From Herbidospora mongoliensis (GTDB lineage Bacteria > Actinomycetota > Actinomycetes > Streptosporangiales > Streptosporangiaceae), in NCBI RefSeq assembly GCF_001570545.1, contig NZ_BBXD01000009.1:372001-436000 (forward strand): a stretch of DNA of 64,000 bases, in the 5' to 3' direction. Below, piece after piece: positions 53,561 to 62,370 of this stretch. The stretch's first letter is position 1, and every line of letters begins with the position of its first letter. The position numbers were made by a program, and so were the translations under genes. The notes below the pieces were generated by a model that saw only the letters and a program-made list of their open reading frames with translations, had not been told where the DNA came from and searched no databases.

Positions 53561-56500
53561 CTAGTTGATGTTCAGGGTGAACGTCGACGTGGTGTTCTTG
53601 ATGTTCTGGAAGTTGTTGCTGAAGGTCAGGTTGTTGAAGGTGGCCGAGCCGACCGCCGGGCCCTGACCGGCTTCGGGCATTTCGTTGACGTAGATTCCGA
53701 CGCCCGACTTCGCGTCGAAGGCGTCGCCGCTCTTCTGCGCGCCCGAGATCGACACGTTGTTGAAGATCGTGTCGGTGTGCGGGAACTCGGCGGCGCCGTT
53801 GTACTTCGTCTGGAACATGATGCCGTGGTAGGTCGGTTCCACGATGTCGATGTTGTTGATCCGGATGCCCTGGAACTCCTTGGAGGCCGAGAACATCCAG
53901 ATGCCCGGGAAGGTCTGCGCGCCCCAGAAGTGGCCGCCCGACCGGACGATCGAGATGTTCTCCAGGGTGGTCGGCTGGGTGCCGAAGCCCTTGAACTGGT
54001 AGCCGAAGTCCAGCGACGAGACCGTGATGCCCGAGTAGCACAGCGTGTCGGCGATGTAGATGTTGCGGAAGGTGTTGTTCTGGCCGCCGTAGACCGCCAG
54101 GCCCGCCGCGCGCCACGGGGTGGTCACCGAGAGGTTCTCCCAGAGGTTGCCCGTGTTGTCGCCCTGGACGATGTCGATCGCATTGAACAGGGCGAAGGCG
54201 TCGTCACCCGTGGAGCGGGCGTCGATGTTCCTGACCGTGTTGTTCTTGCTGTTGTTGGTCAGGTTCAGGCCGTCGGCGTACATGTTGCGGACGCGGCTGT
54301 TGGTCAGCAGCAGGTTGCTGACGTTGGTGCCCCACACCATCACCATCTGGTGCTCGATCCACATGTTGTCGATCGAGATGTTGCTGATGCCGGTCAGGTT
54401 CCAGACCTTGCCGGGACCGTCGTTGCGCGAGGTGTAGTTGCCGAAGACCGCGAAGCCGCCGAAGGAGGTGCCGTTGGCCGACGACTGGACGTCGAAGCCG
54501 ATGTCGGAGTTCTCCTGGCTGGTCGGAGCGTAGAACCTGGTGTACCAGGGACCGGCGCCGATGACCTTGATGGCCTTGCCGTAGACGGTGACCTTGCTGG
54601 AGACCTGGTAGTCGCCGGCGGGGAAGTAGACGCCTTCCCAGCCGCTCTCCATGCGCGCCTTGTCGAGGGCGGCGCTGACGGCCTGCTGGGTGAAGCCGGT
54701 CGGCACGACGTACTTCGTCGGGTCGGGGTTGGCGATCGGGGCGACCTGCTCGGTGTTGATGAAGTCGATCGCGTAGTTGGTGTCGTTGCCCGGGTCCTTC
54801 TGGAGCTTGATCTTCGTACCGGCCGGGAACGAGGCGTTCAGGAAGATGTTGGCCTCGTCGTAGATGTGGCGCGGGCCGCCGGAGCCGGGCGAGTTGTTGG
54901 GGCTCGCCTCGTTGCCGTACTGCCACATGTACTTGGACGTCAGGTTGATCGCCTTGTGGAAGGTGCCGTTGACGTAGACGTTGAGTTCCTCGTTGATGCC
55001 ACCGCCGCCGGCCGCGTCGGGGATCGAGAAGCGGGTGACCAGGGTGTTGGTCTGGGCCCGGGTGGTGAACTCGACGAAGGCGCCGCTGGTGTTCAGGGTG
55101 ACGGCGCGGCGGCCGCTGGCCTCACCGCCCAGGTCGCCGATGATGCGGTTCGGGCCGACGATGCCGGCGCCGCCGCCGCGGACGGCGTCCTCGGCCTCGA
55201 TGTGGTCGTACGGCATGTTGGCGCCGCGGCCCACGAAGAGCGAGTTGTTGGTCGTGTTGTTGGCCTGCTTGACCGGCAGTTCGTTGCCGTCGTTGGCCAG
55301 CACGACGCGGACCGTGAAGCGGCCGTTGGCGGCGGTCCAGGTGCCGAGCGCGATCGGCGAGGTGGTCGCGCCGGCGGCGATGACGCCGGTGTGCGAACCG
55401 GTCAGCGTGCGGACCACGGTGCCCGCGTCGTTCAGGACGGTCAGGGTGATGCCGTGGGAGCCGCTCGCCGAGGCGATGGTGCCCTGGTTCTTGATGCCGA
55501 CGCTGAAGTTGACGGTCTGGCCGCCCGAGGGGTTGCTCGGGGTCCAGGCCACCGGCGAGGCGACCAGGTCGGAGCTGTCGACCGGGCGGACCACCAGGGC
55601 CGTCGGGTTGACGAAGGAGTTGTTGCCGTCGTTCTGCTCGATGATCGCGTTGGCCTCGTCGGCCTTGGCGTTCACCGAGTAGGAGGCGGCGTCCTTGGCG
55701 CCGATGTTCGCGGTCACCGTGGTCTGGGTGCCCGCGGTCAGAGCGGGGACGGCGACGGTGGCGACGCGCGTGGTGTCGAGGTAGAGGTTCACCGACGACG
55801 CCGGGGCGTTGGCGCTGCCGTTGTTGCGGACGATCGCCGACAGGGTGATGGAGTCGGTCTCGACCGGGGAGGCGGGCGACCAGGTGGCCGAGGTGACGAC
55901 CAGGTCGGGGTTGGGCGCGGCGGTGCCGAACACCTGGAACTCGGCGATCTGGCCGCCGGGGGCGCCGGTGTTGCTGGTGATGCTGATCCGCACGTCGGCC
56001 GTGGTCGCGGTCACCGGGATGGTGACGGTGTTCTGCGCGCTCGGGTTGAACGTGTAGTTGGCCGCCGACACCAGGTTCGTGTAAGTGGTGCCGCTCTGCT
56101 CACGGCCCAGGACCTGGATGTTCTGGGTGCGCGCGCCCCACGCGGACGACGGGTTGAGCTTCAGCACGACGGAGGTGACGTTGGCGTTGGCGCCGAGCTT
56201 GACGGTCAGCTGGCTCGGCCAGGTGCCCGACGCGCCCTCCCAGTAGGTGTCCAGGTTGTTGTCGTTGGCGTTGGCCGCGACGAACGAGTGGACGTGACCC
56301 GACTCGACGATCTCCTTGCCGGTGGCCAGGTTGCTGCCCGGCGGGTTGGAGCCGGGACGGGTGACCGAGTTGCTGTCGCCCGAGACGTTGCCCGCGGCGT
56401 CGCGCGCCCGCACCAGGTAGGTCACCGTGGCGGTGGCCGCCTGGGTGTCGGTGAAGACGAGCGTGGAGCCCGAGACGCTGCCCGCGGCCGAGCCGTTGCG

Positions 56501-57853
56501 GATGATGTCGTAGCCGGTGACGGCGACGTTGTCGGTCGAGGCCGTCCAGGTGAGGCGGATCTGGCCGGAGCCGGGCTCGGTGTAGGCCAGGTTGCCGGGG
56601 GTGGTCGGCGCCTGGGTGTCACCGGTCGACTGGCCCGTGCGGGTGACCGAGTTGGAGTTGCCCGAGACGTTGCTGGCGGCGTCCTTCGCGCGGACGAAGT
56701 AGGTCACCGTCGCGGTCGCGGGCTGGTTGTCGGTGTAGGTGAGCACGTTGCCCGCCACGCTCGCGATGAGCTGGCCGCCACGGTAGACGTCGTAGCCGGT
56801 GACGCCGACGTTGTCGGTGGAGGCGTTCCAGGCGAGCCGGATCTGGCCGGAGGCGGGCTCGGTGTAGACCAGGCTGCCCGGGGCGCTGGGCGCCTGGGTG
56901 TCGATGGTGCCGCCGGGGCCGTACACCTCGAACTCGGAGATCTGACCGGCGGCCCAGCCCGTGTTGGCGGTGATGTTCAGCCGCACGTAGCGGGTGGTCG
57001 CGGCGGAGCCGAAGTTGATCGTCACCGTGTTGCCGCTGGACGGGTTGAACGTGTAGCCGGCCGAGGGGACCAGCGTGGAGAAGCTGGAGCCGTTGGCGCT
57101 GCCCTGGACCTCGAGGGTCTGGGTGCGGGTCTGCCAGGCGGAGTCCGGCGGCAGCTTCAGCACGACGCGGTTGACGCCGACCGAGGAGCCGAGGTCGACC
57201 TGCAGCCACTCGGGGAAGACGTTGTTGACGCTCTCCCAGTAGGTGCCCGAGTTCCCGTCGGCGGCGTTGGGCGCCACGTAGTTCTGCGAGACGCTGCTGG
57301 CGGTCAGCGTGCGGCCCAGGGCGAGGTTGCCCGAGGAGCTGGTGACGCCGTAGACCTCAAGGGCGGAGAGCTGTGCCGACGCCCAGCCGGTGTTCGCGGT
57401 GATGTTCACGCGGACGTACCGGGTGCTGGTCGCGCCGAAGTTCAGGGTGACCGTGTTGGCGCTGCCGGGGGCGAAGTTCTGCCCGGCCGAGCCGACGATC
57501 GTCGACCAGCTGCTGTTGTTGAGGCTGCCCTGGACCGACAGGGTCTGGGTCCTGGCGCCCCATGCGGCCGGCAGTTTCAGGACGACCTGGTCGACGTTCT
57601 GGGCGCTGCCCAGGTCGACCTGGACCCACTGCGGGAAGGTGCCGCCGGAGCTCTCCCAGTAGGTCTCCTGGTTGCCGTCGGCGATGTTGGAGGTGGGGTA
57701 GGGGGAGTTCGTGCTGCTCGCGGAGGTGGCCTTACCGGCCGCGAGGTTGGGGCCGCCAGCAGCGGAAACCGGCTGGAGCGGCCCTACGGTCACGACGAGG
57801 ACTGCTGCGACAAATGCCGCCAACAGCCGTAACGGTCCGTGCTTTCTCGTCAT
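53561..57853 (-). CDS. Secreted multi-domain GH87-like alpha-1,3-glucanase (mycodextranase type)
   Basis: 1430 residues. Signal peptide (LLAAFVAAVLVVTVG... cleavage near VSA). Modules in order: two discoidin/F5-8C domains (about 35-315), two FN3 (320-500), a third discoidin (510-645), two CARDB (650-870), a CBM35-like domain (about 885-1040) and a right-handed beta-helix (about 1070-1430). The helix carries ADGLNL with Asp1194 and GDDAFALF with Asp1217 and Asp1218. This D, +23, +24 spacing matches the three catalytic Asp described for GH87 enzymes as I recall. It should cleave fungal cell-wall or mutan alpha-1,3-glucan extracellularly. Confidence 0.88.
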   Translation of the reverse strand: MTRKHGPLRLLAAFVAAVLVVTVGPLQPVSAAGGPNLAAGKATSASSTNSPYPTSNIADGNQETYWESSGGTFPQWVQVDLGSAQNVDQVVLKLPAAWGARTQTLSVQGSLNNSSWSTIVGSAGQNFAPGSANTVTLNFGATSTRYVRVNITANTGWASAQLSALEVYGVTSSSGNLALGRTLTASSVSQNYVAPNAADGNSGTYWESVNNVFPEWLQVDLGSSVGVNRVVLKLPPDSAWQTRTQTLEVQGSANGSSFSTLVPSAGYTFNPSSGNTVTINFGSAATTRYVRLNITANTGWAAGQISEFEVYGPGGTIDTQAPSAPGSLVYTEPASGQIRLAWNASTDNVGVTGYDVYRGGQLIASVAGNVLTYTDNQPATATVTYFVRAKDAASNVSGNSNSVTRTGQSTGDTQAPTTPGNLAYTEPGSGQIRLTWTASTDNVAVTGYDIIRNGSAAGSVSGSTLVFTDTQAATATVTYLVRARDAAGNVSGDSNSVTRPGSNPPGSNLATGKEIVESGHVHSFVAANANDNNLDTYWEGASGTWPSQLTVKLGANANVTSVVLKLNPSSAWGARTQNIQVLGREQSGTTYTNLVSAANYTFNPSAQNTVTIPVTATTADVRISITSNTGAPGGQIAEFQVFGTAAPNPDLVVTSATWSPASPVETDSITLSAIVRNNGSANAPASSVNLYLDTTRVATVAVPALTAGTQTTVTANIGAKDAASYSVNAKADEANAIIEQNDGNNSFVNPTALVVRPVDSSDLVASPVAWTPSNPSGGQTVNFSVGIKNQGTIASASGSHGITLTVLNDAGTVVRTLTGSHTGVIAAGATTSPIALGTWTAANGRFTVRVVLANDGNELPVKQANNTTNNSLFVGRGANMPYDHIEAEDAVRGGGAGIVGPNRIIGDLGGEASGRRAVTLNTSGAFVEFTTRAQTNTLVTRFSIPDAAGGGGINEELNVYVNGTFHKAINLTSKYMWQYGNEASPNNSPGSGGPRHIYDEANIFLNASFPAGTKIKLQKDPGNDTNYAIDFINTEQVAPIANPDPTKYVVPTGFTQQAVSAALDKARMESGWEGVYFPAGDYQVSSKVTVYGKAIKVIGAGPWYTRFYAPTSQENSDIGFDVQSSANGTSFGGFAVFGNYTSRNDGPGKVWNLTGISNISIDNMWIEHQMVMVWGTNVSNLLLTNSRVRNMYADGLNLTNNSKNNTVRNIDARSTGDDAFALFNAIDIVQGDNTGNLWENLSVTTPWRAAGLAVYGGQNNTFRNIYIADTLCYSGITVSSLDFGYQFKGFGTQPTTLENISIVRSGGHFWGAQTFPGIWMFSASKEFQGIRINNIDIVEPTYHGIMFQTKYNGAAEFPHTDTIFNNVSISGAQKSGDAFDAKSGVGIYVNEMPEAGQGPAVGSATFNNLTFSNNFQNIKNTTSTFTLNIN

Positions 57854-58165
57854 CGCCTTCTTCTATCTCTCGGCATGTCACTACAGGGGTCGGGGGGTAC
57901 AGGAGCACGGACGCTGTGCATCCCTGAAGTTGCGAGGAAAAGATAGGAATCAAACATCACTTTGCAAGATTCTTGCGCAGTGATGGCTGAATGTTACAAG
58001 TGTGCTAAGAGGACGTCAACGGTCAGAAAACCCTGCCCTGATAAGCGGTTATGGTCCGCCCACTGGATCTTCAGTAGCCCACAAGTCGCCCACAAGCCGA
58101 CCTGAGCATCGTGTTGCCTGGCGCCCGGTGTCCCCGGGCGCCAGAGCGGAGACCGGGGGACAGCG
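57854..58165. other. Intergenic region between GH87-type and beta-propeller-like genes
   Basis: 312 nt between two divergent starts. The GH87-proximal part (57920-58010) is AT-richer and probably holds that promoter. The right end contains a perfect hairpin (58118-58144). No reading frame in it looks coding. Confidence 0.5.
58118..58144. promoter_or_regulatory. Perfect 11-bp hairpin just upstream of a start codon
   Basis: CTGGCGCCCGG, loop TGTCC, CCGGGCGCCAG, ending 21 nt before ATG 58166. It is too far from any upstream gene end on the plus strand to be an obvious terminator. It may influence translation of the following gene or be a protein-binding dyad. Confidence 0.5.
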
Positions 58166-59071
58166 ATGAGGGTGAACTGGCGGTTCTCCGCCGACGGGCG
58201 GTACGCCGCGTGTCTGGCGGCCGCCCAGGGCGACGTGTTCCGCCCGGAGGTCTGGGACTTCACCGGTCCCGACCCACTGGTGCGCCCGCTGGCCTCGGCC
58301 TGCGACGTCACCACCCAGATCAGCCCGCTCGGCGGCGAGCGCGCGCTGCTGTGCCGCAACGACGACGGCCGTCACCGGATCTCGCTGGTCACCCAGTCGA
58401 CCGAGACGACCCTCACGGCCGGTCGCGGGCCGTGGATGCACCTGACCGACGACCTGGTGACGGGTGACGCGGTCCACCGGGTGACCGGTCACGGGCTTTC
58501 GAAGCTGGCCGATCTGCCGCCGGGCGCGAGCAGCCCGGGGGTGGTTCTCGCGCCCCGGCTCCTCGGCCTGACACGGCCGTCGGCGCCCGGCCCGGTGGTC
58601 CTCGATCTGGTGACCGGCTCGTGGGAGCTGATGCCCGGCGCGGTCACCGGCGCCCGGGTTCTGGCGGGGGGTCTGGTCGGGATGCCGGCCGGCCAGTCCC
58701 CCGAGTTGCGCTGGCGCGGCCGTCCGGTCCTCTCCGGGCTGCCCGCTCAGGTCACCGCCCTGGGCGGCGACGGGAGCCGGATCGCGCTGCGGGTGGAACG
58801 GGGCGCCGGTTCACGGCTGGTGATCTTCACGCCGTCGACCGGTGAGGTCGTCGAACCCGCGATCCCCGAGGGAACGCTGGGCCCGGCGGCGGGCTTCGAC
58901 GGCGAGGTGGTGCGGGTGCCGTTCCACTCGCCGAGGGCGCCCGGTTCTGTGCTCACGGTCGGTCCCGGCGGGTTCCGGCTCGACCCGCCGGCCCGGCTCG
59001 CGGGGTCACGGGCCGGGCCGGTCGTGCACGGGAGGTGGCGGGACGCCGGTGAGGTCGCGGCGACCCGGTGA
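58166..59071 (+). CDS. Beta-propeller-like protein of unknown function
   Basis: A 301-residue protein with repeated beta-strand units (FSADGRYAACLAAAQ, ISPLGGERALLC, LGGDGSRIALRVERG) suggestive of a WD40-like or PD40 propeller. There is no signal peptide, no membrane segment and no catalytic motif that I can identify. ATG 58166 is preceded by a purine-rich GGGGGA about 5 nt upstream. Its end lies 63 nt from the convergent ECF sigma factor gene. Function unknown. Confidence 0.6.
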   Translation: MRVNWRFSADGRYAACLAAAQGDVFRPEVWDFTGPDPLVRPLASACDVTTQISPLGGERALLCRNDDGRHRISLVTQSTETTLTAGRGPWMHLTDDLVTGDAVHRVTGHGLSKLADLPPGASSPGVVLAPRLLGLTRPSAPGPVVLDLVTGSWELMPGAVTGARVLAGGLVGMPAGQSPELRWRGRPVLSGLPAQVTALGGDGSRIALRVERGAGSRLVIFTPSTGEVVEPAIPEGTLGPAAGFDGEVVRVPFHSPRAPGSVLTVGPGGFRLDPPARLAGSRAGPVVHGRWRDAGEVAATR

Positions 59072-59134
59072 GCGGGCTCACCCACGGAAGGAGGTGGTCG
59101 ACAGACAGGACCAGGGAGCGCTTTTCTGAGATCT

Positions 59135-59758
59135 TCACCGGACGGGGCACAGGCTCGGCCTGTGTCCCGCCTCCGGCTTCCCGGGCGACGCTTCGTGACG
59201 GCTTTCGGCCGGTCCGAATCGCAGGTGCCCGAGCATGCCCGCCAGCCGCCGCTGGGCACGGAAGGTGCGGCTCTTCACCGTGCCGAGCGGCACGCCGAGC
59301 GCCTCGCCGATCTCGGTCTGCGTCATGTCCTCGAAGTAGGCCATCCGCAGCACCTCGGCCTCCTGGGGGGTGAGCCTGGCCAGCGCACGGGACACCTGCA
59401 CGGCCGTCCACTGGCGGTCCAGTGACGGCGGCGGCACCGCGAGACGGCCCGCGACCGCGTCCAGGTCGGTCGCGCTCGCGGCTCTGCGGGTCCGGCGGTG
59501 GACGTCGACGGCGGCGCGGCGGGTGATGGTGTAGAGCCAGGGCGCCAGCTCGCGGTCCGGATCGTAGGTGGCGGCCTTCTGCCAGATCTTGACCAGGGCC
59601 TCCTGTACGGCGTCCGCCGCGAGTTCGGAGTCGCCGAGCATGCCGTAGGCGGCGGCGAACATGGGCCGCGCGTAGCGGCCGGCGATGTCGGCGAAGGCCC
59701 GCTCGTCACCGCGCTGGAAGCGCGTCTCGAGCGATTCGCCGGTGACGAAACGGTTCAT
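59135..59758 (-). CDS. ECF-type RNA polymerase sigma factor
   Basis: A 207-residue sigma70-family factor. Region 2 (RYARPMFAAAYGMLGDSELA, ADAVQEALVKIWQ) contacts core and -10, and region 4 (LTPQEAEVLRMAYFEDMTQTE, IGEALGVPLGTVKSR) is the -35-binding helix-turn-helix. A short Pro/Arg-rich tail follows. ATG 59758 is used; the frame upstream is not coding-like. No anti-sigma gene is next to it on either side, which is unusual for stress-type ECF factors. Promoter specificity is not predictable from this window. Confidence 0.92.
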   Translation of the reverse strand: MNRFVTGESLETRFQRGDERAFADIAGRYARPMFAAAYGMLGDSELAADAVQEALVKIWQKAATYDPDRELAPWLYTITRRAAVDVHRRTRRAASATDLDAVAGRLAVPPPSLDRQWTAVQVSRALARLTPQEAEVLRMAYFEDMTQTEIGEALGVPLGTVKSRTFRAQRRLAGMLGHLRFGPAESRHEASPGKPEAGHRPSLCPVR

Positions 59759-59864
59759 GGGGCCACCATGCGGGGCGCTCCTGTCACGGAGACTTCGCGG
59801 CGCTGTCACGGAACCGATCCCGGTGCGGGGAACGTACAGGCGGGTGACTGAGAGGAATTTCGAC

Positions 59865-60902
59865 ATGGAGACGACCGTCGCCGGGTTCGCCGACCGGCTC
59901 TTCCGCGCCGCGCTCGGCATGACCGACGTGCTCGCGATCCACCTGGGCGACCGCCTCGGCTGGTACACCGCCCTGACGTCAGGTCCGGCCACCCCCGCCG
60001 AGCTGGTGGCGCGGGCCGGCGGCGACGAACGCTACGCCCGCGAGTGGCTGGAGCAGCAGGCGGTGGCCGGGATCCTGGCCGTCGACGCCGACGGGCGCTT
60101 CGTGCTGCCGCCGGCCGCCGCCGAGGTGCTGACCGACCGCAGCAGCCTCGACTACCTGGCGCCGCTGGCCCGCATGCTGGCCGGAGCGGCCGCGCAGTTG
60201 CCGGCGCTGCTGACCGCCTACCGGAAGGGCGGCGGCGTGGGCTGGGACGACTTCGGCCCGGACGTCCGCGAGTCGCAGGCCGACATGAACCGCCCCTGGT
60301 TCGAGCACGCCCTGCCCGGCGCGATCGGCAAGATCGCCGATCTTGACGCGGCCCTGTCGGCTCCGGGCGCCCGGGTGCTCGACGTGGGCTGCGGCGCTGG
60401 CTGGTCGACGATCGCACTGGCCCGCGCCTACCCGGGGGCGACCGTGGAGGGCGTCGACATCGATCCGCCGTCGATCGACCTGGCGCGGGCCAACGCCGAC
60501 GTGCCGAACGCCACCTTCCGCACCGGCGACGCGGGCAGCCTGCCGGAGGCCGCCTACGACGTGGCGTTCGCGTTCGAGTGCGTCCACGACATGCCCCAGC
60601 CGGTCGGCGTCCTTTCGGCCGTACGCCGCGCCGTGAAGCCCGGCGGACAGGTCATCGTCATGGACGAGGCGGTCGCCGACGCCTTCCGGCCCGAGGGCGA
60701 CGACGTGGAGCGCCTCATGTACGGCTTCAGCCTGCTCATCTGCCTGCCCGACGGCCGCGCCCACACCCCTTCGGCCGCCACCGGGACCGTGATGCGCCCG
60801 GGCACCCTGCGGACGTACGCCCTCGACGCCGGATTCGCCGGACTCGAGACCCTGCCGATCGGCGATTTCGGCTTCTGGCGCTTCTACCGGCTCACTCGAT
60901 AG
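59865..60902 (+). CDS. SAM-dependent methyltransferase with winged-helix N-terminus
   Basis: A 345-residue protein. The N-terminal winged-helix-like domain (LGDRLGWYTALTSGPATPAEL) is as in O-methyltransferase-type enzymes. A class I Rossmann domain follows with VLDVGCGAGWSTIALARAYPG, VEGVDIDPPS and FAFECVHDMPQP. ATG 59865 is chosen because GAGGAA is 7 nt upstream. An ArsR-type regulator gene begins 29 nt downstream, so the pair may form a small regulated unit. The methyl acceptor is unknown. Confidence 0.87.
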   Translation: METTVAGFADRLFRAALGMTDVLAIHLGDRLGWYTALTSGPATPAELVARAGGDERYAREWLEQQAVAGILAVDADGRFVLPPAAAEVLTDRSSLDYLAPLARMLAGAAAQLPALLTAYRKGGGVGWDDFGPDVRESQADMNRPWFEHALPGAIGKIADLDAALSAPGARVLDVGCGAGWSTIALARAYPGATVEGVDIDPPSIDLARANADVPNATFRTGDAGSLPEAAYDVAFAFECVHDMPQPVGVLSAVRRAVKPGGQVIVMDEAVADAFRPEGDDVERLMYGFSLLICLPDGRAHTPSAATGTVMRPGTLRTYALDAGFAGLETLPIGDFGFWRFYRLTR

Positions 60903-60931
60903 TCCGACGTTCATCGGATTATCATCGGAGG

Positions 60932-61285
60932 ATGACGGCGAGAGTCCTGGAACACCCCCCGGCCGAGGAGATCCGGCTCGAAGCGGTGCTGCACGCGCTG
61001 GCCGACCCGGCCCGGCTGGAGATCGTGCGGTTCCTGGCCGCCTCCGGCGTCGAGGTGCCCTGTTCGGCCATCGACCTGGCCGTCAGCAAGTCGACGACGA
61101 CCCACCACTACCGCGTGCTGCGCGAGGCCGGGGTGATCACTCAGGTCTACCGGGGCACCTCGAAGCTCAACGGCCTGCGCCGGGCCGACCTCGACCGCCG
61201 GTTCCCGGGTCTTCTCGACAGTGTCGTGAACGCGGTTGTCAACGCGGTGAAGGCGCCCCGCGCCGATACTGCGCGGGCCAGTTAG
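60932..61285 (+). CDS. ArsR-family winged-helix transcriptional regulator
   Basis: A 117-residue protein. LHALADPARLEIVRFLAA is the first part of the ArsR wHTH, and KSTTTHHYRVLREAGVI the recognition helix region. There is one Cys (VPCSAID) but no CxC metal motif, so sensing by arsenic is unlikely; a redox or small-molecule ligand is possible. ATG 60932 is preceded by GGAGG. The upstream gap contains two direct copies of CATCGGA near 60913-60930, possible self-regulation sites. The 3' end overlaps the OYE gene by 47 nt. Confidence 0.9.
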   Translation: MTARVLEHPPAEEIRLEAVLHALADPARLEIVRFLAASGVEVPCSAIDLAVSKSTTTHHYRVLREAGVITQVYRGTSKLNGLRRADLDRRFPGLLDSVVNAVVNAVKAPRADTARAS

Positions 61286-62312
61286 CCGACGCGCGGACCG
61301 GCCAGTAGGGGTCGCGCAGCAGCGCCCGGCCGAGGAACACCGCGTCGGCCTTCCCGGTGGCGACGATCTCCTCGGCCTGCTCGGGCTCGGTGATCAGCCC
61401 GACCGCCGCGACCGGCACCCCGGCCTCGGCCCTGATCTGCTGCGCGAAGGGCACCTGGTAGCCCGGTCCGAGCGGGATCTTCTGGGTGGCCGCGTTGCCG
61501 CCGCTCGACACGTCGATCAGGTCGACCCCGCGCGCGGCGAGTTCGGCCGCGAGCATGACGGTCTGGCCGGGCGTCCACGCCGGTTCGCCCTCGGGCAGCC
61601 AGTCGGTGGCCGACACCCGGAACAGCAGCGGCAGCTCCTGCGGCCAGACCGCGCGCACGGCGTCGACGACCTCGAGACCGAAACGGGCCCGGTTCTCGAA
61701 CGTGCCCCCGTAGGCGTCGGTGCGGCGGTTGCTGTGCGGAGACAGGAACTCGTGGATCAGGTAGCCGTGGGCGCCGTGGATTTCGACCACCCGGAACCCG
61801 GCCCGCAGCGCCCGTTCGGCCGAGGTGGCGAACGCCTCGACCAGCTTGCCGATCTCGGCCGGGGTCAGCGCGTCGGGGGTCGCGTGAGCGTCGGAGAAGG
61901 GGATCGGGCTGGGGCCGACCGGCGTCCAGCCGTGGTCGTCGGGACCGAGCGGTCCGCCGCCGTTCCAGGGCCGGCCGGTGGACGCCTTGCGCCCCGCGTG
62001 CGCGAGCTGGATTCCGGGGACCACACCCTGAGCGGCGACGAAGCGCGTGATGCGCTCCCACGCCTCCTCCTGCCGGTCGTTCCACAGGCCCGTGTCGGCC
62101 GGGCTGATGCGGCCCTCGGCGGAGACCGCGGTCGCCTCGGCCATCACGAGCCCGGCCCCGCCGACGGCGCGGGCGGCCAGATGGGCGAAGTGCCAGTCGG
62201 CCGGAGCGCCGGTGTCCGGACCCTCGGCGGCGGCCGAATATTGGCACATCGGCGACATCCAGACCCGGTTGGGGAAGGTCAGCGACCGCAACGTCAGGGG
62301 TTCGAACAGCAT
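61239..62312 (-). CDS. NADH:flavin oxidoreductase, Old Yellow Enzyme family (YqjM-like)
   Basis: A 357-residue FMN barrel. FPNRVWMSPMCQYSA has the YqjM-type Cys, IQLAHAGRKAS the substrate-binding His, GAHGYLIHEFLSPHSN and RTDAYGGTFENRARF the conserved C-terminal half-barrel, and DAVFLGRALLRDPYW the FMN phosphate site. It should reduce activated C=C bonds of enones using NAD(P)H. It is divergent from the nucleotidyltransferase across a palindrome. The 3' end overlaps the ArsR gene. Confidence 0.93.
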   Translation of the reverse strand: MLFEPLTLRSLTFPNRVWMSPMCQYSAAAEGPDTGAPADWHFAHLAARAVGGAGLVMAEATAVSAEGRISPADTGLWNDRQEEAWERITRFVAAQGVVPGIQLAHAGRKASTGRPWNGGGPLGPDDHGWTPVGPSPIPFSDAHATPDALTPAEIGKLVEAFATSAERALRAGFRVVEIHGAHGYLIHEFLSPHSNRRTDAYGGTFENRARFGLEVVDAVRAVWPQELPLLFRVSATDWLPEGEPAWTPGQTVMLAAELAARGVDLIDVSSGGNAATQKIPLGPGYQVPFAQQIRAEAGVPVAAVGLITEPEQAEEIVATGKADAVFLGRALLRDPYWPVRASANWPAQYRRGAPSPR

Positions 62313-62350
62313 GGTTTCCTCATTCCATCTAGTTCGAAACTTATCGTACT

Positions 62351-62364
62351 ACGACGATCGTCGT
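62351..62364. promoter_or_regulatory. 14-bp perfect palindrome between divergent OYE and nucleotidyltransferase genes
   Basis: ACGACGATCGTCGT is self-complementary. It lies 38 nt upstream of the OYE start and 7-20 nt before the nucleotidyltransferase start. Position and symmetry fit an operator for a dimeric repressor, such as the redox or electrophile-sensing TetR/MarR types that often control OYE genes. Confidence 0.45.
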
Positions 62365-62370
62365 CCTTCT

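Noticed and set aside
53777-57832. A 1351-codon open frame antisense to the GH87-type gene
   Set aside because: Its translation is dominated by G, V, D, R and A with no domain structure, as expected for the antisense shadow of a high-GC3 gene. The sense frame has a signal peptide and clear domains.
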